Source: Bog-105 sp965277855
GTDB taxonomy: Bacteria > Acidobacteriota > Terriglobia > Bryobacterales > Bryobacteraceae
NCBI GenBank assembly: GCA_965277855.1
Contig: OZ255847.1
Span: 1,178,001-1,242,000, forward strand
Length of the DNA: 64,000 nucleotides
Direction of reading: 5' to 3'
Shown: positions 42,314 to 51,215 of the stretch, piece after piece
Layout of the letters: each line of letters begins with the position of its first letter
How positions within the stretch are numbered: position 1 is the stretch's first letter
Notes under the pieces: generated by a model
Told to the model about the DNA's origin: nothing
The model's database searches: none
Seen by the model: the letters and a program-made list of their open reading frames with translations, nothing else
Made by a program: the position numbers and the translations under genes

Positions 42314-45265
42314 CTAGGGCGTACCCGCCAGCGCGCCCAGATAGTCGATTTCCAAGCCGGCCACTGAAGCGCCTCCTTTGTGTCCAAGAAAGTCGATGGT
42401 GAGGATTTTGTCCGTGACCTTAGTTTCGAACTTTTTGTCGACAGCTGTGCGGGGCCCGTAGACCGTGTCGAAGTCAAAATTCTGTAGAACCTTTTCGCCG
42501 TTCAGCACGACGTCAAAATTGTAGTGGCCTGGCTCTTTGTAGGTGTAATCCGCAAACTTGAGTGTGACCGCATAGCGCCCGTTCGGTAATTCAAATTTGT
42601 ACGCAAAATTTTCATTGTTATACCGGTAGCGCGACGATTGATAGAGCGTTTGCATGTCGGGCGAAGCACGCGCGATGGGGTTCTTTGTCCCTTGGCCCTG
42701 ACTGGGCATGCTGAATCCGGTATCAGCCGACCACACATTTCCCTGTGCATCTTTGAATCCGCCGGTTGCGCCCGAATCGATGCGGATGGTGTCCGGTTTC
42801 GCTCTGAGAGTGAGAGTGGCTGAGGCGGTTTCGGTTGCCACATCTTTGCTTTTGGCAGTAACGCTGACGGTGGCATCGGCTGCGAGGTTAGCGGGCGCTG
42901 TATAGACTCCATCGGGCGTAATGACGCCCAGGTTTGGCTGGAGAGTCCACGCCACGTTCGTGTATTTCACACCGTTTAGGCTGGGCGTGAATTGGCGGCT
43001 GAGACTCCGGACAAGCGTTCCATCTCCCGGAGTTACGCTGAGTTTGCCGAACTTGAACATCATCTGAGCGGTAGCGGTTTTCGAGGGATCGCTGGTGCTG
43101 GCGGCTTGTAAGACGATCGGTTGATCGCTGGCGGGGGGCGCGGTCGGAGCTGTGTAAATTCCATCCGGTGTAATAGCGCCTGGTCCTTTAACAACAGACC
43201 ATTTTGCCTGCTCGCCCATAAACCAACCGACGGTCTTGAACTGAATTTTCTGGCCGATTGTCAGCGACTCGACTTTGCTCGGAGCGATGCTCAGGTGCGG
43301 CGCGGAATCGTCTTTTGCAATCGAAAATGCGCTAAGGATGGGGCTAGGCATGTGGTCTCCGTGGCTAACGCGGCGAAGGGCGAAATACAGGGACCGATCG
43401 CTCACTACAGCCGGAATCGATTCAACCACCGGGGTCAAACAGGCGTTGCCGATGCCCGCACCCATATCGAAGTTAGGGACGACGAGTTTGCCTTGAGTTT
43501 CCAGATGAAAGGGAATGCGCCAGTTGGCTGGAAAGGTGGTTTTGCACTGCGGTTGGGCGAACATCAGTGTGATCCTGTAGCGGCCGTTGGGGACGAGAAA
43601 GCTGTAGACCATATCGCCCGAGGAATAGCGGCTCGTGTAGAAGAGCTGTATGTCTTTTGTTTTGGGCCAGGGTTCGCCGTACCAGTCGTCGTTAATGACG
43701 CCCCAGGAGACTTCGCCCGCCTGTCCGCGCCACCACATGTTGCCGTCCGAATCCGGGCCGTAGTCTGGCGCTGATTTATTCGGAGCGCCCGGGGCACGAG
43801 TGGCATTTCCCACGTTGACGCGAATCGTGCCTTTCGGCATCACGGTTACACCAACTCTGGCAAAAGCTTTCGGATCGGCCACGCTGGCGGCAGTCAAAAA
43901 AGTGGTTGTGGGACGTTCGACGTCGGGTGCGGTAAAGCGGCCGTCTGCCGTCAACGTTCCGAGCGCTGGTTCCATGCTCCATTTCAAGTGTTTTTCACTG
44001 CTGCCGTTGACCCATGCCTTGAGTTGCGTCGTGACTCCAGCCTGAATCCAGACATCCGGATTCGGCACCCCCACCGTGACCGCCTGCAATGTAATTGGAA
44101 CGGTCGCCAATTCCGATTTATTGTCTGCGCTGGTGGCAATCGCGATCGCGTAGCCATCGGGAGCTACGTATGGGCTGCTCTTGATGGCGCCGCTGTCAGG
44201 AGATTGGATGAGCGAACTCTCGTCTACCACTTCGAACTGATTCGACTTCGGACCTTTCTGAAAAACTTCGCCTAAGGCGCCTTCCACCACCGGGTCTTCC
44301 GTTAGGTCAGTGTAGGCGCTGACATCCCAGTTGCCGCCGCCGTCGGCCAGGATCAGGCCATACTCTTTGAGCTGGGTCAGGAGCACCTGGGCGATGGGAC
44401 TGAATTTGGAAGTGTCGAAACTGGCCTTCAGGCGGAAACGCGTTCCGTAGGGAATTTTGCCCCAGGCGCCGGCGTTGGTGCGCGCGGGCCAGACAAAGTG
44501 CGGCGCAATGATGTTGTTCTTGAGCGTGACTCGCAAGGCGTGCTGAATCGCGCCCATGCGGATTTCTTCGAGACCGAGTGTCAAAGGCGTCAGCAGCATG
44601 CTCGCGGCATCCACTGAGCCGCTCGGCAGAGTCGCGCTCACGCTGTTGTAATGGAACCCGCTCTGCGCCGTGCAGGTGGCGCACGCTTTGTTGTCGCCCT
44701 TATTGTAAGAGTTGTAGATTTCAGAGACTTCACACGTCTGGCGGTCGATTGCGACTTCGTGCCGGTCCATTTCGGAATGCGGATCACTGAACACCCCGCC
44801 TTCCCGTTTCAGGGCCGGCCACTGGGTCATCTGAAAGGGTCCATCGTTCTGCGGTGTGTACATGAAGTGCATCAGTTTCGTCGGAGTCGATTGATCGATG
44901 ATGTTGATGCCCCAGCCGGGATAGTAGGCGACAGGACTTGGTGGAATGAGCCCCATGAAGGCAGCGGAATTCGGATCGACGGGCAGCTTATCCACTTTTA
45001 CGTTGAAGATGTGATTGTTGCCGAGAATCTGGCAGCCGCCGAGGACATTCTTGGCAGCGATGACGGCAGGAGCATGGTAGGTTCCATTGGGATCGATACT
45101 GCCAGCACTCCCCGGAGCTAGCGACCAGGTCACGGATCTGTTGGCTTTCAGCTGGATGGCGCCCCCCGCGGGCACTGGCGACACAGCTTTAGGTGTGATA
45201 CTCACGGCGGCAGGCAGGACGGTTGCGCAGAGTGTGCAGACTGTCAGGAGTGACCTGAGAAGCAA
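42314..45265 (-). CDS. Large secreted protein with Ig-like and two malectin-like domains
   Basis: Modular exported protein. Numbering from the ATG at 45481 (1055 aa): Ig-like module about 100-140; a 250-residue domain at 150-400 shared with the 48227 protein (PGWGINI, LKREGGV, PYGTRFRLKASFDTSKFSP); Ig-like 470-548; malectin-like 552-720; two Ig-like 730-893; malectin-like 897-1050 (IRIDSGATGGFKD, FELPNGRYAVTLKFAD). Malectin-like modules bind carbohydrate, so glycan binding at the surface is likely. I prefer TTG 45265 as start: it gives a signal sequence (LLLRSLLTVCTLCATVLPAAVS). The longer start would translate an 86-bp repeat twice. No catalytic site is recognised. Confidence 0.75.
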   Translation of the reverse strand: MLLRSLLTVCTLCATVLPAAVSITPKAVSPVPAGGAIQLKANRSVTWSLAPGSAGSIDPNGTYHAPAVIAAKNVLGGCQILGNNHIFNVKVDKLPVDPNSAAFMGLIPPSPVAYYPGWGINIIDQSTPTKLMHFMYTPQNDGPFQMTQWPALKREGGVFSDPHSEMDRHEVAIDRQTCEVSEIYNSYNKGDNKACATCTAQSGFHYNSVSATLPSGSVDAASMLLTPLTLGLEEIRMGAIQHALRVTLKNNIIAPHFVWPARTNAGAWGKIPYGTRFRLKASFDTSKFSPIAQVLLTQLKEYGLILADGGGNWDVSAYTDLTEDPVVEGALGEVFQKGPKSNQFEVVDESSLIQSPDSGAIKSSPYVAPDGYAIAIATSADNKSELATVPITLQAVTVGVPNPDVWIQAGVTTQLKAWVNGSSEKHLKWSMEPALGTLTADGRFTAPDVERPTTTFLTAASVADPKAFARVGVTVMPKGTIRVNVGNATRAPGAPNKSAPDYGPDSDGNMWWRGQAGEVSWGVINDDWYGEPWPKTKDIQLFYTSRYSSGDMVYSFLVPNGRYRITLMFAQPQCKTTFPANWRIPFHLETQGKLVVPNFDMGAGIGNACLTPVVESIPAVVSDRSLYFALRRVSHGDHMPSPILSAFSIAKDDSAPHLSIAPSKVESLTIGQKIQFKTVGWFMGEQAKWSVVKGPGAITPDGIYTAPTAPPASDQPIVLQAASTSDPSKTATAQMMFKFGKLSVTPGDGTLVRSLSRQFTPSLNGVKYTNVAWTLQPNLGVITPDGVYTAPANLAADATVSVTAKSKDVATETASATLTLRAKPDTIRIDSGATGGFKDAQGNVWSADTGFSMPSQGQGTKNPIARASPDMQTLYQSSRYRYNNENFAYKFELPNGRYAVTLKFADYTYKEPGHYNFDVVLNGEKVLQNFDFDTVYGPRTAVDKKFETKVTDKILTIDFLGHKGGASVAGLEIDYLGALAGTP

Positions 45266-45442
45266 GCACAGGCCGCGATCCGGCGCCACCAGACGAAAGA
45301 GGAACTTCAGCGGACTTGGGCGCGGGTCGCGAGTCCGTTGTGCTGCGAAGTTCCTTAGAAGCAAGCACAGGCCGCGATCCGGCGCCACCAGACGAAAGAG
45401 GAACTTCAGCGGACTTGGGCGCGGGTCGCGAGTCCGTTGTGC
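45258..45442. repeat. Two identical 86-bp direct repeats with nested hairpins, 99-bp period
   Basis: 45258-45343 and 45357-45442 are identical over 86 bp. Each carries nested inverted repeats; in the first copy AGGAACTTC (45300-45308) pairs with GAAGTTCCT (45347-45355), enclosing CGGACT and AGTCCG (45311-45316, 45332-45337). The period of 99 is a multiple of three, so the frame of the large secreted protein stays open through both. Confidence 0.85.
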
Positions 45443-45481
45443 GCGCGAGTTCCTCAAAAGTAAGAAAGGTGAAGATTGCAT

Positions 45482-45777
45482 ATCTGGGTGGCAGTTGGAA
45501 TTGCAAATAGATTGCTAGCGGGAGTGCTCTGGGGGTGTAGAGCCCGAAACATCGGTGACACGTCGGTCCGGGAACACGGGTGAAGTGTAGTTCGCTCACC
45601 CTCTTCTAGCCTACTCGCAGGGGAAGCGGGGTCGCAGAACCGGAGGGGCGACACTGCTTCGAGGCTAACGCTTAGTCCGAGAGGCCACTCTGCGAGAACG
45701 CGGTATGAACTAAGCGGATCGTGCGACGGACGCTGCGAGTGTGGGGCCGATCAGCTACCGTTAAGCTCGTTAGAGGG
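45482..45777. other. Intergenic region before the crystallin J1-like gene
   Basis: About 296 nt between the divergent large secreted-protein gene and the next plus-strand gene. I see no gene. Promoters for both neighbours should lie here, but I cannot place them with confidence. Confidence 0.5.
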
Positions 45778-46149
45778 ATGGAGTTGACGGTCCTGTATAG
45801 GCCTGTGGGTCAGAGAGAGTTCGCGTTGATAGAAGCCACCGGCTTCAGCGAGTTTCCGCCGCGTCTTCCAGAACAGCCGATTTTTTATCCGGTGTTGAAT
45901 GAGGAGTATGCAACGCAGATTGCCCGTGATTGGAACACGAAGGACGTCGCATCGGAATATAATGGATACGTCTTACGATTTCAGGTTGCCAGCGATTTTC
46001 TGAAGGCTTATACGGTGAAGACCGTTGGCAGTTCCGGTCACCGTAAGTATTGGATTCCGGCTGAGGATCTCGTAGAGTTCAACAGGTTTATCCGAGGATC
46101 GATCGAAGTGATTGCCCGGTTTAAAGGTCAAGAGACCAGGAGTCGATAG
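45778..46149 (+). CDS. Small conserved protein (annotated elsewhere as ADP-ribosylation/crystallin J1-like)
   Basis: 123 aa from ATG 45778, soluble. It matches a family I recall under the name ADP-ribosylation/crystallin J1, from the blocks LTVLYRPVGQREFALIE, FPPRLPEQPIFYPVLNEEYA, TQIARDWNTKD, VGSSGHRKYWIPAEDLVEF. I see no ADP-ribosylglycohydrolase metal site, so the name should not be taken as function. The longer frame from 45721 adds 19 unlikely residues. Context gives no clue. Confidence 0.72.
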   Translation: MELTVLYRPVGQREFALIEATGFSEFPPRLPEQPIFYPVLNEEYATQIARDWNTKDVASEYNGYVLRFQVASDFLKAYTVKTVGSSGHRKYWIPAEDLVEFNRFIRGSIEVIARFKGQETRSR

Positions 46150-46292
46150 TGCGAGGGGCACAAGGATGATTTATCTCAGAAGGTTGTGCTGGAAGAACTC
46201 CAGCGACGTAATTAGTCCGAGCGAGCGGAAAGATTTATCTTTACGCGGCCCAGCGGCGTTTTCCGTCGACCTCTGGTGGAAGAACCTCGCTT

Positions 46293-46298
46293 TATAAT
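46293..46298 (+). promoter_or_regulatory. Consensus -10 (TATAAT) next to the hydrolase start
   Basis: Perfect TATAAT ending 6 nt before ATG 46305. Transcription would begin at or within a base or two of the start codon. No good -35 is visible at 16-18 nt. Confidence 0.4.
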
Positions 46299-46304
46299 CG
46301 GCCC

Positions 46305-46979
46305 ATGTTGGTGCTACGAACTGTTCCGGTGGCACTTGCCGTGACTACGCTGCTGGCAGCACAGCAGACAATCTCGTTTCCCACTCAGGACAATGGCCGA
46401 GTTTGCGCGGATGTATATGGCGGCGGCGAGCGAGCTGTTGTCCTTGCTCACGGTGGCAGATTTACTAAGGAGAGCTGGCGGGGACAGGCAAAGCTGCTCG
46501 CATCAAAAGGATTTGAAGTTCTGGCCATTGATTTTCGTGGATTCGGGTGCTCGACCGGTCCCGGCGAAAAGGATTTCGACACTGCCCCATTCGAAAACGA
46601 TGTCCTCGCCGCGGTTCACTATTTGAGGGCGCACGGAATCAAAACAGTGTCGGTGATTGGAGGCAGTTTCGGTGGCGCAGCTGCTGGGGATGCCTCCATC
46701 AAGTCCGCGCGGGGTGAAATTGACCGGGTCGTGCTCCTGGGCGCAGCGCCGAATCTCCCGGCAGAGAAGCTAACATCGCGGGCATTGTTCATCGTCGCGC
46801 GCGATGACGCTAACAGCGCCGGACTCCGGCTCCCAGGGATTCGTTCGCAATACCAAAAGGCGCCACAACCCAAGGAATTAATCATCTTGGATGGTTCTGC
46901 CCATGCCCAGTTTATCTTTCAAACGGATCAAGGCGATCGAGTCATGCAGGAGATACTTCGCTTCCTGTCTAATCCTTAA
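46305..46979 (+). CDS. Secreted alpha/beta hydrolase
   Basis: 224 aa with an N-terminal signal peptide (VLRTVPVALAVTTLLAAQ). The fold shows LAHGGRFTKESW (oxyanion), LAIDFRGFGCSTGP, nucleophile Ser in VIGGSFGGA, Asp in IVARDDAN and the C-terminal His in DGSAHAQFIF. Dienelactone hydrolase/esterase-like; substrate unknown. TATAAT at 46293-46298 is 6 nt before the ATG, so the transcript may be leaderless. Confidence 0.85.
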   Translation: MLVLRTVPVALAVTTLLAAQQTISFPTQDNGRVCADVYGGGERAVVLAHGGRFTKESWRGQAKLLASKGFEVLAIDFRGFGCSTGPGEKDFDTAPFENDVLAAVHYLRAHGIKTVSVIGGSFGGAAAGDASIKSARGEIDRVVLLGAAPNLPAEKLTSRALFIVARDDANSAGLRLPGIRSQYQKAPQPKELIILDGSAHAQFIFQTDQGDRVMQEILRFLSNP

Positions 46980-47024
46980 TCCGCGCGCAAGCTGCGTCCT
47001 CGTGTCCGCCGCCCGTCCAAAGCC

Positions 47025-47801
47025 TCACGGTTGCGAGTGCGGTTTTTTTAGCAGATCGCCGACGACCAGGTTTCCGCATGGTACGAAACCCGCTTTCTGT
47101 AGTGTCCTTCTGCTCGCCAGGTTCCCGATATTGCAGCGTGCTGCGGGAACGCTGCCTCCGGCCCGGCAAGCTTTTTTCAACTCCTGAACCAGGTAAGCTC
47201 CGAGCCCCCTGCCCCGAAACGATTCCGCGATTTTCATGTAAATATCGCCATAAGGGCGATTGTAGTGATAGAGAACGCCTCCCGCTCCCGCAATCCTACC
47301 GTTAAACGTCGCAATCCAACCTGCCGTATCATCCAGATTTAACGATCTCAACAGCTCCGCCTCTTCGGGCTCGGTTGACCGAAAACAAAAGTTATCCGGC
47401 TCCAACCGTGTCTCGAACTGGTCCTCGAACAGAATTGCCTCTGCATGAACACTGTGACCGAAAGTATGCAGCATGACGGGCAGGAATGGCGAATTGGTCT
47501 GCGTTTCAATCATGCTGGCATCGCAATTTGCGAGCAACGCCGCGAACAGATCAAACATGCGCTGGCGGTGGCTTCCTTTCACGTAAAACTCGTAAATAGC
47601 GTGCGAGGGCGTCCAAGGACCTGCGATCGCCACGGACCCGTATCCAGCCACGGTTCCGTTCATTTCCAAAAGATATTCTATGGTCCAGCCAGACCGAGCA
47701 TGAATCGAATCATGAACAATCTGGCAGTGCATCTCTTCCCGGTAGCATTCCCGGAGCGATGCTATTTCGTTCGGCTCGCAGACTCGAACTGAAATCGGCA
47801 T
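47025..47801 (-). CDS. GNAT-family N-acetyltransferase
   Basis: About 258 aa from ATG 47801 (an ATG at 47888 would add 29 residues). There appear to be two GNAT-like halves. The N-terminal one is degenerate (YLLEMNGTVAGYGSVAIAG). The C-terminal one is clear, with WIATFNGRIAGAGGVLYHYN and the acetyl-CoA motif IAESFRGRGLGAYLVQELKK, ending CNIGNLASRRTLQKAGF. Acceptor unknown. It is convergent with the secreted hydrolase gene. Confidence 0.8.
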   Translation of the reverse strand: MPISVRVCEPNEIASLRECYREEMHCQIVHDSIHARSGWTIEYLLEMNGTVAGYGSVAIAGPWTPSHAIYEFYVKGSHRQRMFDLFAALLANCDASMIETQTNSPFLPVMLHTFGHSVHAEAILFEDQFETRLEPDNFCFRSTEPEEAELLRSLNLDDTAGWIATFNGRIAGAGGVLYHYNRPYGDIYMKIAESFRGRGLGAYLVQELKKACRAGGSVPAARCNIGNLASRRTLQKAGFVPCGNLVVGDLLKKPHSQP

Positions 47802-47888
47802 TTGCCATATCTTGGCACTTTCGGAATGAACTAACGGACCCTTGGACCCGATCCCCTTCAGAGTACTTATTACCGGACCACAGTGCAT

Positions 47889-48226
47889 TCTTAGGGCTTA
47901 ACCGCGCGGGCTTCTTTCACGGCGGAAAGAGATTTTGAAAATTCCGTACACCTTCTTCCTAGAACGGTGGGAGCGTGTTCAAGATGTTCGTGGCGAAATC
48001 TGCATTTAGCCGGCAGTCATTCACTCACAGCATGGCCAGACAAAGGGCCCGAACTGCAGTCACAAAGGCGCGCATTTTTCTTTCATTCCTCTCGGCTCCC
48101 ATCAAACGTTTGCAAATGAACGATTTGCAATCCAGTATTGCCCGGACGTTCGAAAACAGGGCGGCCCGGGCGGTTCAGGCGATCCAGACGCCGTGTTCCG
48201 CTTGGCGTTGAAAGGATTACAAAGCC
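47889..48226. other. Intergenic region with an inverted repeat
   Basis: About 338 nt upstream of the second large secreted-protein gene. No gene is supported. It holds a perfect inverted repeat TTGCAAAT-GAACG-ATTTGCAA (48110-48130), a possible operator, and AAAGGA (48211-48216) as ribosome site for TTG 48227. Confidence 0.5.
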
Positions 48227-51112
48227 TTGCAGTTTTTCCAAAATCGAATCGCGAAGCTGAAGCCCAGCGCTCGCCGAAGCCTCTTCTCCCGGACCGCTAT
48301 TTGCCCTTCGTTAATGAGCGTCGTGCTTTTCGGAGGCGTCTTCTGTCAGGCGCAGACGACCAGTATCAATCTCGCGACTCAAGGGCGGAATGCCGACTTC
48401 TCCACGTTTCCCTTTACACGCCCCGTTTCGGTGGGTACGACCCTGCCGTCTACTTGCCAAGTAGGGCAGCTCTTCTTCAATACCACCGCAGCTCCGGGTT
48501 CCAACCTGTACGGGTGTACCGCGGCCAATAACTGGACCACTTTGTCCAGCAGCAATGCGCCCGCTCCTCAGATCACGCTGAATCCCACCAGCCTGAGCTT
48601 CGGCACCCAGACGACCTTAACCACCAGTGCCGCTCAAACGATCAGCGTGCAAAATACCGGAACCTCCTTTTTGTCTTTGGCCGGTATTACGATGAGTGGA
48701 CCAAACGCTTCTGACTTTCTACTTTCGAATACTTGCGGCAGCACGGTCCCTTCCGGAGCGACCTGCACAATTACCGTTTCTTTCAAGCCTTCGGTGGTGG
48801 CAGCCGAATCGGCATCTATCGTGATCAGCGGTAATGAAGCCGGTTCGCCGGTGCTGGCCGGCGTCACCGGAACCGGCGCTGTTGCGATCACGAGCGGCGG
48901 TCTGGTGATCACGCCGTCCGCCACTTCGGCTGGAGAAAATGGCGTTGTCACTTTCACTGCGAATCGTCCGGTGAACTGGGCCCTGGTGAATGGGAGTTCG
49001 GGTTCACTCATTTCGAGTTCCAGTACGGCGGCCACGTACTCGGCCCCGGCTTCGATCGGCGTACAGGGGAATATTGGAAGCTGCCAAGCCACGCCGAGCG
49101 ACTCGGTTTTCAACACGCGGATCGATAATCTGCCGCTCGAATCGCACTCCGCCACCTGGACGGTTAACATGGGCTCACTTGGCGTTGGATTTCTGCCGAG
49201 CTGGGGCACTAACATCGCCGACAATACGACCCCGGTTCAGAATCTGACGTTCTATTACACCAATCTCTACAACGGCCCGTTTGTCGTGCCGCAATGGCCC
49301 AACCTGAAACGGGAAGGCGGCGTATTCGTAACCCGCTTGAATAATACGGACCACCACATCCTTACGGTGCGCCGGGATAATTGTCAATTTTATGAAATTT
49401 ACAACAACTTCTTCGGCGTGGAAGCCTGCCAGAACGGAGTAGCGGCCTGTACCGCCACCAGCGGCCTCACTTACAGCTGGAACAGCTATGCTCTTCCCTA
49501 CAATGGCGCAACCGATGCGGCGGGCATGCCCCTGTCACCTCTGACGCTCCACCTGGACGAAATCAAAGCGGGCGTGGTGAACCATGCCATGCGGTTTACG
49601 GTGGCGGGGGGCTACATCCATTCGATGCGGTACTGGCCAGCCAACAGCGGTAACGGGTGCGCCGGCTGCACGAATAGTCCGCCCTACGGCGCACGGTTTC
49701 GATTGAAGGCCAGCTACGACATCAGCAAGTTCAGCCCTTCGGCGCAAGTGGTTCTGACGGCTTTGAAGCAATATGGCATGTTCCTGGCAGACGCGGGTAC
49801 CGGGCCGACGCTTACGGTGAGCACCGATGTGCAGGAAGATCCGCCGACCATGGGCGCTTTGGGCCAGATCAGCGGCGCCGGAATTGGTATGTCCAACTTT
49901 GAAGCGGTCGATGAATCGAGCTTCATCGTGAGCAATAACTCGCTCCAGGTAAACCCGACCAATCCGTACCAGCAGCCGAAATCGTTCGCGGTTGTCACAG
50001 CGACCGATCAATCGAATTCGACGTATCAGGTAAACTTTCCGGTTGCTCTGCAAGGAGTGATCGTCGGTTTGCCATCGCCGACCATGTACATACTTGGTGG
50101 AATGTCAGGTTATCAGCTGACTTCCTGGGTGAATGGAGCAAGCAATCAGAACGTTACCTGGACTCTCACTTCCGGCGTAGGAACCGTCACCGCCGGTGGG
50201 TTGTACACACCGCCTGCTTCAGCCACTACCACCAACCATGCAGTGCTGACGGCCACCAGTGTTGCCGACCCGGCTGCCACCGCGAGCCTCTATGTCACGA
50301 TCCTTCCGAATGGAACGAATCCAACCGGGAGCATTCGGATCGACGCCGGTAATCCCAATGGTACGACCGATGGATCTGGTAACGTCTGGCTGGGAGATCA
50401 GGGCTTTGAAACGGGCACCTACATTCAGAAATTGGGCGATTACCCGAACTGGCCGTCGCTCAACTCGAGTACAGAGCGATATGTCTATCAAAGCAATGGC
50501 TACACCTACGGCGACGACTTGATGTATAACTTCGTCGTGCCGAACGGCAACTACAAAGTTCGCCTGATGCTCGCCCAACCTTATAACGGCTGCAACCCTT
50601 GCGTGACCTACAATCCGAACTGGCGCGCGCCAATTCACATCGAAGCCAATGGCCAGATCGTCCAGCATAACTTCGATCTCGGACTCCCGGTCGGCTACGC
50701 TTACGCAACTCCGGTGGACGTGTACATCCCGGCACAGGTGACAAATAACCAGTTGACCGTGGCTCTGCGCGCCGTTCTTCCGGACGTACCGACCACTTCT
50801 TCACCCTCGCCGATTCTTGGCGGCATGGTGATTACACCCGACACTACTCCGGCCCATCTTGCGATTGATTCGCAACAGCAAACAAGTGTGAAAGCCGGGA
50901 ATTCGCTACAGATGTACGCTGCGGGCTGGTACATGAGCAACGCTGTCACCTGGTCGATCACAGGGCCGGGATCGATCAGCCAGACCGGGCTCTATACAGC
51001 GCCCGCGACGGCTACATCCAGCGCCCAAACCGTGACCGTCACCATTAGCAGTTCCGCCAATCCAACGATCCAGGCAACAACCACCTTGACCGTTCCGGCC
51101 AGCGGTTCCTAA
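48227..51112 (+). CDS. Large secreted protein with choice-of-anchor D, Ig-like and malectin-like domains
   Basis: 961 aa, exported (hydrophobic SLMSVVLFGGVFC before a cleavage site near CQAQ). Modules: choice-of-anchor D/ASH-like 114-217 (TLNPTSLSFGTQ, VSFKPSVVAAES); Ig-like 220-275; a domain at 285-540 homologous to residues 150-400 of the 42314 protein (FLPSWGTNIADNTTP, QWPNLKREGGVF, PYGARFRLKASYDISKFSP); Ig-like 615-693; malectin-like 700-870 (SIRIDAGNPNGTTDG); Ig-like 877-955. The start TTG 48227 has AAAGGA 10 nt upstream; ATG 48314 is the alternative. A strong terminator follows. Probably surface-bound and glycan-binding; no enzyme activity can be assigned. Confidence 0.82.
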   Translation: MQFFQNRIAKLKPSARRSLFSRTAICPSLMSVVLFGGVFCQAQTTSINLATQGRNADFSTFPFTRPVSVGTTLPSTCQVGQLFFNTTAAPGSNLYGCTAANNWTTLSSSNAPAPQITLNPTSLSFGTQTTLTTSAAQTISVQNTGTSFLSLAGITMSGPNASDFLLSNTCGSTVPSGATCTITVSFKPSVVAAESASIVISGNEAGSPVLAGVTGTGAVAITSGGLVITPSATSAGENGVVTFTANRPVNWALVNGSSGSLISSSSTAATYSAPASIGVQGNIGSCQATPSDSVFNTRIDNLPLESHSATWTVNMGSLGVGFLPSWGTNIADNTTPVQNLTFYYTNLYNGPFVVPQWPNLKREGGVFVTRLNNTDHHILTVRRDNCQFYEIYNNFFGVEACQNGVAACTATSGLTYSWNSYALPYNGATDAAGMPLSPLTLHLDEIKAGVVNHAMRFTVAGGYIHSMRYWPANSGNGCAGCTNSPPYGARFRLKASYDISKFSPSAQVVLTALKQYGMFLADAGTGPTLTVSTDVQEDPPTMGALGQISGAGIGMSNFEAVDESSFIVSNNSLQVNPTNPYQQPKSFAVVTATDQSNSTYQVNFPVALQGVIVGLPSPTMYILGGMSGYQLTSWVNGASNQNVTWTLTSGVGTVTAGGLYTPPASATTTNHAVLTATSVADPAATASLYVTILPNGTNPTGSIRIDAGNPNGTTDGSGNVWLGDQGFETGTYIQKLGDYPNWPSLNSSTERYVYQSNGYTYGDDLMYNFVVPNGNYKVRLMLAQPYNGCNPCVTYNPNWRAPIHIEANGQIVQHNFDLGLPVGYAYATPVDVYIPAQVTNNQLTVALRAVLPDVPTTSSPSPILGGMVITPDTTPAHLAIDSQQQTSVKAGNSLQMYAAGWYMSNAVTWSITGPGSISQTGLYTAPATATSSAQTVTVTISSSANPTIQATTTLTVPASGS

Positions 51113-51135
51113 CCCTGCCACAATAGTGATCAGAG

Positions 51136-51165
51136 ATGAGGAGTTCCTTCACCCGAACTCCTCAT
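51136..51165 (+). terminator. Rho-independent terminator after the large secreted-protein gene
   Basis: An 11-bp perfect stem ATGAGGAGTTC / GAACTCCTCAT with an 8-nt loop, followed by TTCGTT. It lies 24 nt after the stop and argues against starting the next gene at GTG 51126. Confidence 0.75.
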
Positions 51166-51215
51166 TTCGTTCTGATCTTGCACGCCTTTTCGCCAGGAAT
51201 GTTCCAAAAATCCGC

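Noticed and set aside
47975..48211. 78-codon plus-strand frame before the second large secreted protein
   Set aside because: No motif or ribosome site; it spans the palindrome and promoter region.
51126..51215. 30-residue N-terminal extension of the GT2 protein from GTG 51126
   Set aside because: The stretch contains the terminator hairpin of the preceding gene; ATG 51216 places the membrane anchor at the N-terminus.
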